64,000 nucleotides of DNA from Salaquimonas sp041736675 (GCA_041736675.1 JBGSTD010000058.1:1-64000); one strand, 5' to 3'. Counted from the stretch's first letter, positions 25,435-34,692 are shown. The notes: a model not told the origin generated them from the sequence alone. Translations and numbers: made by a program.

Positions 25435-26271
25435 ATGGACAAGGTAATGAACATGAACGTGAAAATCGCCAGCGACAATCTGAAAGTCGACAATGATCCG
25501 GTTTCCGCCGCGCCCTCAATCAAAATGCGAGGCAGGGATGTCAGCGTTTTCTATGGTGAAAAGCAGGCACTCTTCGATGTAAATCTAGATATCATTGCCA
25601 ATCAGGTAACATCACTGATCGGTCCGTCAGGCTGCGGCAAATCCACTTTTTTGCGTTGCTTCAACCGGATGAACGACACCATTGATGTGTGCAGGGTCAA
25701 AGGGGAATTGTTGCTCGATGGCAGGGACATCTATGATCCGGATATCGATGTGGTCGAATTGCGTGCCCGGGTTGGCATGGTTTTCCAGAAGCCAAATCCG
25801 TTCCCAAAATCAATCTTTGAGAATGTCGCCTACGGTCCCCGCATTCACGGCCTTGCCCGCAGCAAGACGGATCTTGAGGAAATTGTTGCCTCAAGCCTGA
25901 AGCGTGCAGGTCTGTTTGATGAGGTCAAGGATCGCCTTGATCAACCTGGAACCGGCCTTTCCGGCGGCCAGCAGCAGCGGCTCTGTATTGCAAGGGCAAT
26001 TGCAGTTCGCCCTGAGGTGATCCTGATGGATGAACCATGTTCCGCGCTTGATCCGATCGCGACAGCCAAGATCGAAGAGTTGATTGATGAATTGCGGACC
26101 AACTATACAATCGTTATCGTTACCCACTCAATGCAGCAGGCAGCGCGCGTGTCCCAACACACGGGTTTCTTTCATCTGGGCAATCTGGTCGAATACGGTG
26201 AAACCGAGCAAATATTCACATCGCCAAAAGACGAGCGGACGCAAAATTACATCACCGGCCGGATAGGCTGA
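25435..26271 (+). CDS. pstB: Phosphate ABC transporter ATP-binding protein PstB
   Basis: 278-residue ATPase. Walker A GPSGCGKST near residue 63, the PstB-specific LRCFNRMNDTI directly after it, MVFQKPNPFPKSIFENVAYGPRIHG at the Q-loop, signature LSGGQQQRL, Walker B VILMDEPCSALDP, and the switch histidine in VTHSMQQA. Three in-frame ATGs (25435, 25447, 25453) are candidate starts; the N-terminal 30 residues are variable in this family. With PhoU it also relays phosphate status to PhoR. Confidence 0.95.
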   Translation: MDKVMNMNVKIASDNLKVDNDPVSAAPSIKMRGRDVSVFYGEKQALFDVNLDIIANQVTSLIGPSGCGKSTFLRCFNRMNDTIDVCRVKGELLLDGRDIYDPDIDVVELRARVGMVFQKPNPFPKSIFENVAYGPRIHGLARSKTDLEEIVASSLKRAGLFDEVKDRLDQPGTGLSGGQQQRLCIARAIAVRPEVILMDEPCSALDPIATAKIEELIDELRTNYTIVIVTHSMQQAARVSQHTGFFHLGNLVEYGETEQIFTSPKDERTQNYITGRIG

Positions 26272-26295
26272 CCCTGATTTGAACGGAGTCGATGA

Positions 26296-27024
26296 ATGGA
26301 AAACACACATATCGTAAAGAGCTTTGATCAGGAGCTTTCAAAAATTGGCGATCTGATTCTTGAAATGGGTGGCCTTGTTGAAGGCCAGATCCTTGCATCG
26401 GTCGATGCGCTGATTAAGCGCGATATTGAGTGGGCTTCGAAAATACGGGCCGCGGACAAGAATGTTGATGCATTGGAAGACAAGATCAATGACATGACAT
26501 TGCGCACATTGGCCCTTCGCCAGCCGATGGCTGCTGATTTGCGCAGTGTTGTTTGCGCGTTGAAAGTTGCAAACAATCTCGAGCGCATTGGCGACTATGC
26601 CAAGAATATCGCAAAGCGTACCGCTGTTATTGCCAGCACCAATCCGGTTGGAACATCTGATAATACCGTCAGGCGCATGGGCAAGATGGTACAGGTTATG
26701 GTGAGCGATGTTCTTAATGCCTTTGTCAATTCCGATCTTGCCCTTGCCGATGAAGTGCGTATTCGCGATGAGGAAGTTGACGAAATGCACAATACGCTGT
26801 TTCGCGAAATGCTGACTTACATGATGGAGGATCCGCGCAACATCACTCCTTGCATGCACATGCTCTTTATTGCAAAAAATCTGGAGCGCATGGGCGATCA
26901 TGCCACTGCCGTTGCCGAACAGGTTCACTATGTTATCACAGGCTCATTGCCCTCTGATGACCGGCCCAAAAGTGACAGGACGAGCCAGATATCTTTTGCA
27001 GTCACCGAAAGAAGCGGCGGGTAA
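26296..27024 (+). CDS. phoU: Phosphate uptake regulator PhoU
   Basis: 242-residue all-helical protein made of two repeated three-helix bundles. The repeats are visible as MAADLRSVVCALKVANNLERIGDYAKNIAKR and PRNITPCMHMLFIAKNLERMGDHATAVAEQVHYV, each with the ERxGD(Y/H)A metal-binding motif. PhoU represses PhoR signalling when phosphate is sufficient by contacting PhoR and PstB. This may matter particularly here because PhoR lacks membrane helices. The ATG has an upstream acggag and follows pstB by 24 bp. Confidence 0.95.
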   Translation: MENTHIVKSFDQELSKIGDLILEMGGLVEGQILASVDALIKRDIEWASKIRAADKNVDALEDKINDMTLRTLALRQPMAADLRSVVCALKVANNLERIGDYAKNIAKRTAVIASTNPVGTSDNTVRRMGKMVQVMVSDVLNAFVNSDLALADEVRIRDEEVDEMHNTLFREMLTYMMEDPRNITPCMHMLFIAKNLERMGDHATAVAEQVHYVITGSLPSDDRPKSDRTSQISFAVTERSGG

Positions 27025-27030
27025 CCGGTC

Positions 27031-27723
27031 ATGTCAACGGCAAACAGGCTGAAGGTTCTCATTGTTGAAGACGAACATGCGCAGCTTGAGCTGTTGAACT
27101 ACAATTTCGACAGTGACGGTTATCAGGTGTACACTGCTATGGACGGCGAGGAAGGCAAATTGCTTGCCGAGGAGGTTCAGCCCGATCTCATCGTTCTCGA
27201 TTGGATGTTGCCAAAATTGTCCGGAATTGAGGTTTGCCGACAGTTGAAGCGGGCGGAAAAAACCAGGGAAATTCCGATCATCATGCTGACCGCCCGGGGC
27301 GAGGAAAACGACAAGGTTCGCGGGCTCGACACCGGATCAGACGATTATATGGTGAAACCTTATTCGATAGCCGAGTTACTCGCCCGGGCAAGGGCTCTCA
27401 TAAGGCGCGCCGGGGGGCTTGGAGCAGACAGCATCCAGTCTTGCGGCGACATAACCATTGACACCGAACGTCACCGCGTCAGCCGCAATGATTGTGAGAT
27501 CAGATTAGGCCCGACGGAATACCGTTTGCTCTCTGTTTTTGTCAGCCGGCCTGGAAGGGTTTGGAGCCGCGAGCAACTGCTTGAAAAGGTCTGGGAAGAA
27601 AATCTCGAGATCGACCTTCGCACTGTCGATGTCCATGTCGGACGGCTGCGCAAGGCCTTGAACCAGCCCGGCCGCGAAGATCCGATCCGAACCGTGCGTT
27701 CAGTCGGTTACTCCCTCGGCTAG
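27031..27723 (+). CDS. phoB: Phosphate regulon response regulator PhoB
   Basis: 230-residue OmpR-family regulator. Receiver domain with phosphoacceptor Asp57 (IVLDWMLPKLSG), acidic cluster EDE (residues 13-15) and switch lysine in MVKPYS. A C-terminal winged helix follows (GPTEYRLLSVFVSRPGRVWSREQLLEKVW, RTVDVHVGRLRKAL). It starts 6 bp after phoU, binds Pho boxes such as the one at 21523-21552, and closes the operon before a strong hairpin. Confidence 0.95.
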   Translation: MSTANRLKVLIVEDEHAQLELLNYNFDSDGYQVYTAMDGEEGKLLAEEVQPDLIVLDWMLPKLSGIEVCRQLKRAEKTREIPIIMLTARGEENDKVRGLDTGSDDYMVKPYSIAELLARARALIRRAGGLGADSIQSCGDITIDTERHRVSRNDCEIRLGPTEYRLLSVFVSRPGRVWSREQLLEKVWEENLEIDLRTVDVHVGRLRKALNQPGREDPIRTVRSVGYSLG

Positions 27724-27758
27724 AAGTTTGTCTAAATCGCTTTGAAATTGACATGAAA

Positions 27759-27785
27759 AAGGGGCCAAGCGGCCCCTTGCTTTGG
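27759..27785 (+). terminator. Terminator after phoB
   Basis: aaggggcc (27759-27766) and ggcccctt (27771-27778) form an 8-bp stem with loop aagc, followed by gctttgg. It lies between the convergent phoB and aldehyde dehydrogenase genes. On the minus strand the stem is followed by tttttcat, so it may work in both directions. Confidence 0.8.
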
Positions 27786-27799
27786 TTAAATGATGCTGT

Positions 27800-29242
27800 T
27801 TACTCTGCAGACCAGCCACCAATCGCCTTGACTTCGAGAAACTCCTCAAGGCCCCATTCGCCGCCTTCGCGGCCATTGCCCGACTGTTTGTAGCCGCCAA
27901 ATGGGGAACCTGATGAACGGCTCTTGCCATTGATATCCACCATTCCGCTGCGCATGCGGCGGGCGACCCTGTTGGCTTTTTTCGGATCGGTCGTCTGGAT
28001 ATAATTAGTCAAACCGTAAACTGTGTCATTGGCAATCTCGATTGCCTCTTCCTCGCTGTCAAACGGCATCATGCACAAAACCGGGCCGAATATTTCCTCC
28101 CGCATGATCCGCATGTCGTTATTGCAATCGGCAAAGATGGTAGGGCGGACAAAATATCCCCGATTGAGGCCTTCCGGACGTCCCAATCCTCCCGCAAGCA
28201 GGCGGGCACCGTCTTCCTTGATCCCCACTTCAATGAGATTCTGGATTTTGTTGAACTGCAGTTCATTGACCACTGGCCCGATATGGCGGCCGGAACGGGA
28301 TGCAAGATCGACTGTCGTGGCTTCTGCCGTCGCCTTTGCTTCTTCCACTGCCTGATCATATCTCGACCGCTCGACCAGCATTCGGGTCGGAGCATTGCAG
28401 GATTGGCCGGAATTGTTGAAACAATGCATGACGCCCCTTTTCACGGCCTTGTGATCAGCATCGGCAAAAATGATGTTGGCACCCTTTCCACCCAGTTCAA
28501 GGCTGACACGTTTCACCGAATCAGATGCATTCCTTGTAATGGCGGCTCCGGCACGGGTTGATCCGGTAAAGGAAATCATGTCGACATCCCGATGACCTGA
28601 GAGGGTGGATCCGACACCCGGACCGTCACCATTGACAAGATTGAACACGCCGGCTGGTACACCGGCCTCATCCAGAATTTCGGCAAAAAGCATCGCCGAC
28701 AATGGCGATTGTTCGGACGGCTTCAGGATCATGGTACAACCTGTGCCAATCGCCGGAAGCACCTTGAGGGCAATCTGGTTCATCGGCCAGTTCCAGGGTG
28801 TTATCAGCCCGCATACGCCAATCGGCTCGTAAATGATCCGGTCGTTGGGAGTGTCGGGACGAAGTTCGCGTTCAAACTCGAAGTGTTTCAAGGCCTCGAT
28901 GAACGCGCTGATATGGTAGCTTCCTGAACCGGATTGGGATGCTTTGGACATGTCAACCGGCGCACCCATTTCAGCGCTGATGATTTCACCCATTTCATCT
29001 GAGCGCCTGAGATAAATCTCGAGGATTTTTTCCATCAGCGCAATGCGGTCATTCTTGCTCGACCATGCCCAGGTCTTGAAGGCATTCTTTGCAGCAGAAA
29101 TTGCAGCTTCGCTGTCAGCCTTCCCGCCAAGAGAAATTACCGCATAAGCTTCTTCAGTCGAAGGGTTGATTACATCAAAATCGGTTCCTTCAACCGGGTT
29201 TACCCAGGCACCGTTTATATAGAATTTGCGTTTGTCCAGCAT
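27800..29242 (-). CDS. Aldehyde dehydrogenase family protein
   Basis: 480-residue NAD(P)-dependent aldehyde dehydrogenase. Catalytic features: TPWNWPMNQ (Asn151), general base Glu249 in LELGGKG, nucleophile Cys282 in GQSCNAPTR, and the C-terminal SSGSPFGGYKQSGNGREGG. The family pattern fits broad-substrate aldehyde dehydrogenases. It stands alone between the pho operon and phaR, with 105 bp upstream, so the neighbours give no substrate. It is distinct from the enzyme at 7.4 kb. Confidence 0.88.
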   Translation of the reverse strand: MLDKRKFYINGAWVNPVEGTDFDVINPSTEEAYAVISLGGKADSEAAISAAKNAFKTWAWSSKNDRIALMEKILEIYLRRSDEMGEIISAEMGAPVDMSKASQSGSGSYHISAFIEALKHFEFERELRPDTPNDRIIYEPIGVCGLITPWNWPMNQIALKVLPAIGTGCTMILKPSEQSPLSAMLFAEILDEAGVPAGVFNLVNGDGPGVGSTLSGHRDVDMISFTGSTRAGAAITRNASDSVKRVSLELGGKGANIIFADADHKAVKRGVMHCFNNSGQSCNAPTRMLVERSRYDQAVEEAKATAEATTVDLASRSGRHIGPVVNELQFNKIQNLIEVGIKEDGARLLAGGLGRPEGLNRGYFVRPTIFADCNNDMRIMREEIFGPVLCMMPFDSEEEAIEIANDTVYGLTNYIQTTDPKKANRVARRMRSGMVDINGKSRSSGSPFGGYKQSGNGREGGEWGLEEFLEVKAIGGWSAE

Positions 29243-29347
29243 GTTTTACTCCCGTGGTTTTCTGTGCGCATAAGCGCAAATATCTCCGGGTGAAACAAGT
29301 GGAAAATTGGAAATTACGATCACTAACCGGCAGTCAGTGCGATTGTT

Positions 29348-29983
29348 TCATCGCAATTTGTTCAATTGTTCCTGCAAAGCCTTCAAATGGGCTTCCATTT
29401 CGGCAATTTTATCTGAGTTTTCCTTTTTGGGTGCAGTATTTTCAGTCGTCTTGCCTTCCGAGTTGTATTCTTCGGGCTGCTTTGCCTGGCCCATACCCCA
29501 GCCCTGCATGGCGCGATTGAAGAATTCTGTCTGCCTGGCCTGCCATTGCTGCATCGCGGAAATGGCCGATTGCGGATCGAATACCTTGCCGCGGAACTCA
29601 CCCAGCTCACCCATCACCTTTTCCTGCTGTTCCTTGAAGGCTTCAAACACCTGGGAAAGAAAAGCAGGCGTCATGCTCTTGGCCTGATCCTGATAATGGC
29701 GGACCAGATCTGTCAGAACATTCAGTGGCAGGGCGCTCTCACCCTGGCTTTCAAAGTCGGCAATGATCTGCACCAGATACTGGCGGGTCAGATCTTCGTT
29801 GGTTTTCTTGTCGATGATCTTCACTTCCCGTCCCATGCGGATATAACGGGCAATGTCTTCTAGGGTTACATATTCGCGGGCCGCAGCGTCATAAAGCTTT
29901 CTGCTAGCGTAGCGCTTGATGATAACCGGACCGTTCGGGTCAACGGCTTCCTCATTTTCGATCTCATCGGGTGTGTCGGTCAA
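29348..29983 (-). CDS. phaR: Polyhydroxyalkanoate synthesis repressor PhaR
   Basis: 211-residue regulator. The DNA-binding domain (about residues 20-80) is IIKRYASRKLYDAAAREYVTLEDIARYIRMGREVKIIDKKTNEDLTRQYLVQII, the family signature, followed by a PHB-accumulation domain (LTDLVRHYQDQAKSMTPAFLSQVFEAF) and a coiled tail (MEAHLKALQEQLNKL). PhaR binds nascent PHB granules and leaves DNA when polymer accumulates, so phasin is made only when needed. It is 112 bp downstream of phasin on the same strand, behind a terminator, and its probable binding sites are the 18-bp repeats at 30581-30627. Confidence 0.93.
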   Translation of the reverse strand: MTDTPDEIENEEAVDPNGPVIIKRYASRKLYDAAAREYVTLEDIARYIRMGREVKIIDKKTNEDLTRQYLVQIIADFESQGESALPLNVLTDLVRHYQDQAKSMTPAFLSQVFEAFKEQQEKVMGELGEFRGKVFDPQSAISAMQQWQARQTEFFNRAMQGWGMGQAKQPEEYNSEGKTTENTAPKKENSDKIAEMEAHLKALQEQLNKLR

Positions 29984-30028
29984 CGCAGAACTCCAGATTG
30001 TTTCAATAATTACTATAGGCCATTCGAA

Positions 30029-30060
30029 ATAAAAAAAAAGAGCGGACCGGGGCCCGCTCT
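30029..30060 (-). terminator. Rho-independent terminator of the phasin gene
   Basis: On the minus strand, agagcgg (60-54 complement) and ccgctct form a 7-bp stem followed by nine T residues (30030-30038 as A on the plus strand). It ends the highly expressed phasin message before phaR. Confidence 0.88.
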
Positions 30061-30095
30061 GAAAACCGTGTAAACACGGTAGGAGGATACTTGAA

Positions 30096-30518
30096 TTAGG
30101 CAGCTTTAACAGAAGAAGCAGCAGATTTGGCTGTCTTTACGACTTCAGCCTGGATTTCCTTGCCGGCAGCCATCATCAGTTCAACAGTTGCCATCTGTGC
30201 AGATTTTGCAACTTCAGCGAACTTGGCGATGTGTTCTGGTGTAGCCTGAACCTGCGCAGCAGCAACATCGGTTGCAACTTTGGCATAGTCTGAAGGCTCG
30301 GCCTGAACTTTTGTGAAAGCGTTGTATTTTGCAAGGCTTTCTTTAACCCAGGCTGTGCTCAGCTCTGCGTTTTTCTCGGCTGTTTCAAGAGCAATCTTGT
30401 TGAATTTTGCGCCGAATTCAGCAGCGTCACGAACCATGTCGTTCATTGCTTTTACGTCGCCAAGTTTGCCAGAGAACATGTCCTGGAACATTTTTGAATA
30501 ATCAGGGGTATTTACCAT
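30096..30518 (-). CDS. phaP: Phasin (PHB granule-coating protein)
   Basis: 140-residue helical protein from the ATG at 30518 (MVNTPDYSKMFQDMF). It is rich in Ala and Lys with a long amphipathic region (MVRDAAEFGAKFNKIALETAEKNAELSTAWVKESLAKYNAFTKVQAEPSDYAK) typical of the phasin_2 family, and ends in an Ala/Lys tail. It coats polyhydroxybutyrate granules in the cytoplasm. The frame extends to 30596, but that would run through a candidate PhaR site. Its position between phaC and phaR, twin upstream repeats and a strong terminator indicate an independently controlled, abundant message. Confidence 0.9.
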   Translation of the reverse strand: MVNTPDYSKMFQDMFSGKLGDVKAMNDMVRDAAEFGAKFNKIALETAEKNAELSTAWVKESLAKYNAFTKVQAEPSDYAKVATDVAAAQVQATPEHIAKFAEVAKSAQMATVELMMAAGKEIQAEVVKTAKSAASSVKAA

Positions 30519-30580
30519 GTGAGTAGACCTTTTTGTTGGGCGCTTCGGGAGGAGTGCGCTAATTGTCTCTCTCATATACA

Positions 30581-30627
30581 TGCTGCAGCGCGGCATTTCA
30601 AGTCATTTTTGCTGCAGCGCGGCATTT
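30581..30627 (-). promoter_or_regulatory. Twin 18-bp direct repeats, candidate PhaR operators
   Basis: tgctgcagcgcggcattt occurs identically at 30581-30598 and 30610-30627, start to start 29 bp apart. Both lie upstream of phasin and downstream of the phaC stop. PhaR repressors recognise TGC/GCA-rich sites near phasin genes; each copy contains ctgcag and tgc...gca elements. The 29-bp period is close to three helical turns, so two PhaR units would bind one face of the DNA. Confidence 0.65.
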
Positions 30628-30641
30628 TTTTTCTGATTGAT

Positions 30642-32417
30642 CTATTTTTTCCGTTTCGCAACCACGTAAGTACCTGGCGCAGCAGACAAAACTGGAAATT
30701 TTTCATCGCCAGGCGTACGTGCTGAAATTTTCTTTCCGGAGCGTTCCGCCAACCAATTTGACCAGTGTTCCCACCAACTGCCTTTAAAATGCTGCCCTTC
30801 CTTTTGCCATAAGTCCGGATCAACAAATGCATTGCTGTTAAGCCAGTAGCCGTATTTTCCAGAGCTCGGCGGATTTACCACCCCTGCGATATGACCGCTT
30901 TCTGCCAAAACAAGCAGTTTTTCGCCGCTCGTTCTGCTCAATCCTTTGAAAGAGGATTTCCATGGTGCGATGTGGTCGGATTCGCTTGCCACCGCATAAA
31001 GCGGGACTTCGATCTTGTTCATCTCGACGAACCTGCCATCCACCGTGAATCGGTCATTGACCAAATCATTGGCCGCATAAAGCTTGCGCAGATATTCCTT
31101 AGCCATTCGGGCCGGAAGATTGGTTGAATCGCCATTCCAGTAGAGCAAATCAAACGCCGGGGGGGCTTCTCCCATCATGTAGGAGCGGACCGCAGGCGCA
31201 TAGACAAGATCATTGGCTCTGAGAAACGAGAAGGTTCGTGACATGATCAGGCTGTCAAGATAGCCGCGGCCATCCACTTCCTTTTCGATCGCGGCAAGAA
31301 AATCGTCATCAATAAAGAAACCGAGTTCCCCTGCTTCCTCAAAATCAGTCAGGGTTGTGAAGAAGGTCGCGCTTTTGATCCGCTCATCCTTGTTTTTGGC
31401 CATGTCCGCAAGGGCAATGGTCAACAGGGTTCCACCAATGCAATACCCGATGGTGTTGACCTTCTTTGTACCTGCAATCTCGAGAACAGCCTCAACGGCG
31501 GCATAAATGCCCTCCTTCACATAGGTGTCAATGCCCACATCGCGGTATGTTTCGTCAGGATTGACCCATGAGACGACATATACGGTAAAACCCTGTGAGA
31601 CAGCAAATTTTATAAAACTGTTCTGCTCCTTGAGGTCAAGGATGTAGAATTTGTTGATCCAGGGCGGGAAAATCAGTAAAGGCGTCTTGTAAACCTCATC
31701 GGTAGTCGCATTGTACTGGATCAGTTCAAACATCCGGTTTCGAAAAACAACGGAGCCAGGTGTTGTTGCGATGTTCCTGCCGACTTCAAAAGCATTGGGA
31801 TCGGACAGCGTTACCGCCAACTCGCCTTCATTGGATTCCAGATCCCGTACAAAATTGGCAAGCCCGTCGACAAGCGACTGGCCATTGGTTTCCATGGCTT
31901 TTTCAAGCGCATCCGGATTGGTTCCGAAAAAATTGGATGGCGAGAGCATATCAACCATTTGGCGGGCAAAAAACTGAACACGCTGTTTGTCTCCCGCTTC
32001 CATATCTCCAAGATTATTGACTGTCGCCTGCATCGTATCTGCAGAAAGCAGATACTGGTCGCGCACAAAGCTGAAATAAGGATTTGAGTCCCAAAGCGGA
32101 TTTTTGAACCGGCGGTCCTTGACTGCTTGTTGCTCCGGTTTTGGCTCGCTGCTGCTCAGCTTGCCTTGCGCAGAAGAAAAGTTTTCAAGACTTTTGCGCC
32201 AGAATTGTACCTGCTGCTCAATCATTTTTTCCGGATTTGCAATCATCTCTGCATAGTAGGCGGCAGCAGCCTTTGCATAAAGGTGATGGCTCGGACCCTG
32301 CAGGGCGGGATCGCTTTCGCGTTTTGCCGAAATGGCCTTGACCATTCGGACTGTCAAATTTTCCAGTTCATCGAGGTTCTTTTTTAATACCTCTGGATCA
32401 TAGTTGGATTGGGTCAT
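30642..32417 (-). CDS. phaC: Class I poly(3-hydroxyalkanoate) synthase PhaC
   Basis: 591-residue polymerase that joins 3-hydroxybutyryl-CoA units into PHB. The lipase-box-like GYCIGG carries nucleophile Cys326. Downstream are the conserved FFTTLTDFEEAGELGFFIDD, WNGDSTNLPA, the catalytic aspartate in SESDHIAPW and the histidine in ESGHIAGVVNPP. Length is typical for class I enzymes. The start at 32417 gives MTQSNYDPEV; 13 more residues are open upstream. Its divergent neighbour is the depolymerase phaZ, with 74 bp between starts, so the two share a promoter region. Confidence 0.94.
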   Translation of the reverse strand: MTQSNYDPEVLKKNLDELENLTVRMVKAISAKRESDPALQGPSHHLYAKAAAAYYAEMIANPEKMIEQQVQFWRKSLENFSSAQGKLSSSEPKPEQQAVKDRRFKNPLWDSNPYFSFVRDQYLLSADTMQATVNNLGDMEAGDKQRVQFFARQMVDMLSPSNFFGTNPDALEKAMETNGQSLVDGLANFVRDLESNEGELAVTLSDPNAFEVGRNIATTPGSVVFRNRMFELIQYNATTDEVYKTPLLIFPPWINKFYILDLKEQNSFIKFAVSQGFTVYVVSWVNPDETYRDVGIDTYVKEGIYAAVEAVLEIAGTKKVNTIGYCIGGTLLTIALADMAKNKDERIKSATFFTTLTDFEEAGELGFFIDDDFLAAIEKEVDGRGYLDSLIMSRTFSFLRANDLVYAPAVRSYMMGEAPPAFDLLYWNGDSTNLPARMAKEYLRKLYAANDLVNDRFTVDGRFVEMNKIEVPLYAVASESDHIAPWKSSFKGLSRTSGEKLLVLAESGHIAGVVNPPSSGKYGYWLNSNAFVDPDLWQKEGQHFKGSWWEHWSNWLAERSGKKISARTPGDEKFPVLSAAPGTYVVAKRKK

Positions 32418-32491
32418 GGTGTTCCCTGTTGCCCTAATGGCTGTGCAGGAGTACAAGTACGACGAATTTTACTTCACATCAAGGATTACGA

Positions 32492-33739
32492 ATGGCAACT
32501 CCCTATACCTATTCAGCCTACGATATGACAGAATCCATGCGCCTGACCAACCTTTGGCTTGGGGCAACGGCAAAAACATTCTGGAGCAATCCGGTATTTG
32601 GGCTGACTGCAAACCCTATACCGGCGACAATAGCGGCATGGGGCGAAGTCAGCGAACGGGCGTTCAACCGTTTGGCCATCAAACCTGATTGGGGCATTGA
32701 ATCGGTCGTCAGTGACGGACAGGACTATCTGGTCTCGATCAATACGGTCATGGAAAAATCGTTCGGCAAATTGCTGGAGTTCAAGGTCAAGCGTCCAGAT
32801 GCCAAGCGTCCGAAGGTCCTCCTCATCGCTCCAATGTCCGGCCACTACGCCACTCTCTTGCGCAATACGGTTAACAGCCTGTTGCCGGACTGCGATGTCC
32901 TGATCACCGAATGGATCAATGCCCGCAATGTGCCGGTGTCTGCCGGCAAATTCGACATTGAGGATTTCACCATGCATCTGGTCGACTTCTTCCGTGAAGT
33001 AGGACCACAAACCCATATTATCGCAGTCTGTCAGCCGGTACCTCTCACGCTGGCAGCTGTAGCATGGCTGGCGGAAAACGAACCCGCATCACAGCCAGCG
33101 TCGATGACACTCATAGGCGGACCGGTTGATCCTGATGCCAATCCGACAGAAGTCACGGATTTTGGCAATCGGGTCACAATGGGCCAGTTGGAAAATTCGG
33201 TCATCCAGACCGTCGGGACAAATTTTCCGGGCATAGGCCGTCAGGTTTATCCGGGAAGCTTGCAGCTTGCCTCCTTCATGGCAATGAACCTCGACAAGCA
33301 TGCAAAGGCATTTACCGACCAGATTTTCCGGGTAGCCCGCGGAGAAGCCGGTGACCGCGACAGGCACAACAAGTTCTATGACGAATATCTCGCTGTCATG
33401 GACATGCCAGCAGAGTTTTATCTTTCAACGGTTGATCGCATTTTCAAGACGCGCGAAATTGCGACAAATTCATTCAAGATAGACGGCAAGCCGGTTGATC
33501 TCACAAAGATCAAGGACGTACCGATGAAAATCGTCGAAGGCGGACGCGATGATATTTCTGCGCCTGGCCAGTGTGCCGCGGCGTTGAAAATCCTGACCGG
33601 ACTGCCGGATAGCAAGAAAGCTCACCATCTCGAGCCGGAAGCGGGCCACTACGGTATCTTCAGCGGTAAAGCCTGGCACCAGAACATTCGCCCGGTCGTA
33701 CTGGAGTTCATTTCAAAACACAGTACTGCCACAAAATAA
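32492..33739 (+). CDS. phaZ: Intracellular polyhydroxybutyrate depolymerase PhaZ
   Basis: 415-residue cytoplasmic PHB depolymerase mobilising stored polymer. It begins MATPYTYSAYDMTESMRLTNLWLGATAKTFWSNP, typical of the short-type intracellular enzymes. The nucleophile candidate is Cys180 in HIIAVCQPVPL; members of this group use cysteine in place of the serine of extracellular depolymerases. A late GGRDDISAPGQ and EAGHYGIFSG supply Asp and His. No signal peptide. It is divergent from phaC and ends before a strong terminator. Confidence 0.92.
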   Translation: MATPYTYSAYDMTESMRLTNLWLGATAKTFWSNPVFGLTANPIPATIAAWGEVSERAFNRLAIKPDWGIESVVSDGQDYLVSINTVMEKSFGKLLEFKVKRPDAKRPKVLLIAPMSGHYATLLRNTVNSLLPDCDVLITEWINARNVPVSAGKFDIEDFTMHLVDFFREVGPQTHIIAVCQPVPLTLAAVAWLAENEPASQPASMTLIGGPVDPDANPTEVTDFGNRVTMGQLENSVIQTVGTNFPGIGRQVYPGSLQLASFMAMNLDKHAKAFTDQIFRVARGEAGDRDRHNKFYDEYLAVMDMPAEFYLSTVDRIFKTREIATNSFKIDGKPVDLTKIKDVPMKIVEGGRDDISAPGQCAAALKILTGLPDSKKAHHLEPEAGHYGIFSGKAWHQNIRPVVLEFISKHSTATK

Positions 33740-33766
33740 CAGCTCCTGACTTTGTATCTTTTAGTG

Positions 33767-33812
33767 GCTGCCCCCGTTTGCAAAAAATGCAGGCGGGGGC
33801 AGCTTGCTTTTA
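33767..33812 (+). terminator. Terminator after phaZ
   Basis: gctgcccccg (33767-33776) pairs with cgggggcagc (33794-33803), with an extra inner tgca/tgca pairing, followed by ttgctttta. The 10-bp GC-rich stem separates phaZ from phaB. Confidence 0.8.
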
Positions 33813-33908
33813 ACGATTGCTCTTCATAGGGTAGACATTGTCTCTCTTTGATGCTGATTTATTTGATGAGTATCTGCGGAAACAGGAACCTTTGGGAGGA
33901 GGAATATT

Positions 33909-34637
33909 ATGTTGACTATGCGTACTGCGATTGTGACAGGCGGAACACGCGGAATTGGCCGTGGAATTTGCGAGTTGCTGAAGGAAAAGGGCTATAACGT
34001 AGTTGCCGGCTATGCGGGCAACGATGAAGCCGCAGCCAAATTCACGGCTGAAACGGGTGTTCCTGCCTATAAATGGGATGTGGCGGATTTTCAGGCTTGT
34101 CAGGATGCAATCGCAAAAATTGCCGCAGATCATGGACCGGTTACGATCGTCGTCAACAATGCCGGTATTACCCGTGATGGCACATTGAAACGGATGAGTT
34201 ATGAAAACTGGATGGATGTCATCCAGACCAACCTCACGTCGGTCTTCAATATGTGCAAGGGAACCTGGCCCTATATGGTTGAGGCCAATTTTGGCCGCAT
34301 CGTCAACATTTCATCAGTCAATGGGCAGGCCGGGCAATATGGTCAGGTAAACTATTGCGCGGCAAAGGCTGGCGTGATCGGCATGACCAAGGCGCTGGCG
34401 CAGGAAGGTGCCAGGAATGGCATCACCGCCAACACCGTTGCCCCCGGCTATGTGGCTACAGACATGGTTGCTGCTGTTCCGCAGAACATTCTCGACAAGA
34501 TTGTTGCGACCATTCCTGTCGGACGTCTTGGTGATCCGAGTGAAATCGCCCGCGCGGTCTGGTTCTTGTGCCGCAAGGACAGCAACTTTGTTACCGGTTC
34601 AACGATATCGATAAACGGTGGCCAGCATATGTATTGA
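33909..34637 (+). CDS. phaB: Acetoacetyl-CoA reductase PhaB
   Basis: 242-residue short-chain dehydrogenase reducing acetoacetyl-CoA to (R)-3-hydroxybutyryl-CoA with NADPH for PhaC. Cofactor motif TGGTRGIGRG (10-19), NNAG (83-86), and catalytic Ser136, Tyr149 and Lys153 (SSVNGQAGQYGQVNYCAAK). The residues GQYGQ before the tyrosine and the C-terminal INGGQHMY are typical of PhaB. Ribosome-binding site gggaggagg precedes the ATG at 33909; ATG 33918 is an alternative. phaA is not in the window. Confidence 0.93.
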   Translation: MLTMRTAIVTGGTRGIGRGICELLKEKGYNVVAGYAGNDEAAAKFTAETGVPAYKWDVADFQACQDAIAKIAADHGPVTIVVNNAGITRDGTLKRMSYENWMDVIQTNLTSVFNMCKGTWPYMVEANFGRIVNISSVNGQAGQYGQVNYCAAKAGVIGMTKALAQEGARNGITANTVAPGYVATDMVAAVPQNILDKIVATIPVGRLGDPSEIARAVWFLCRKDSNFVTGSTISINGGQHMY

Positions 34638-34663
34638 CCGGCCTTAACGGTTCGAACAAGATC

Positions 34664-34692
34664 AAGGCGCGAAACACTTCGCGCCTTTTTCA
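34664..34692 (+). terminator. Terminator after phaB
   Basis: aaggcgcgaa (34664-34673) and ttcgcgcctt (34678-34687) form a perfect 10-bp stem with loop acac, followed by ttt. It lies between convergent phaB and the CoA-ligase gene. Confidence 0.88.
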
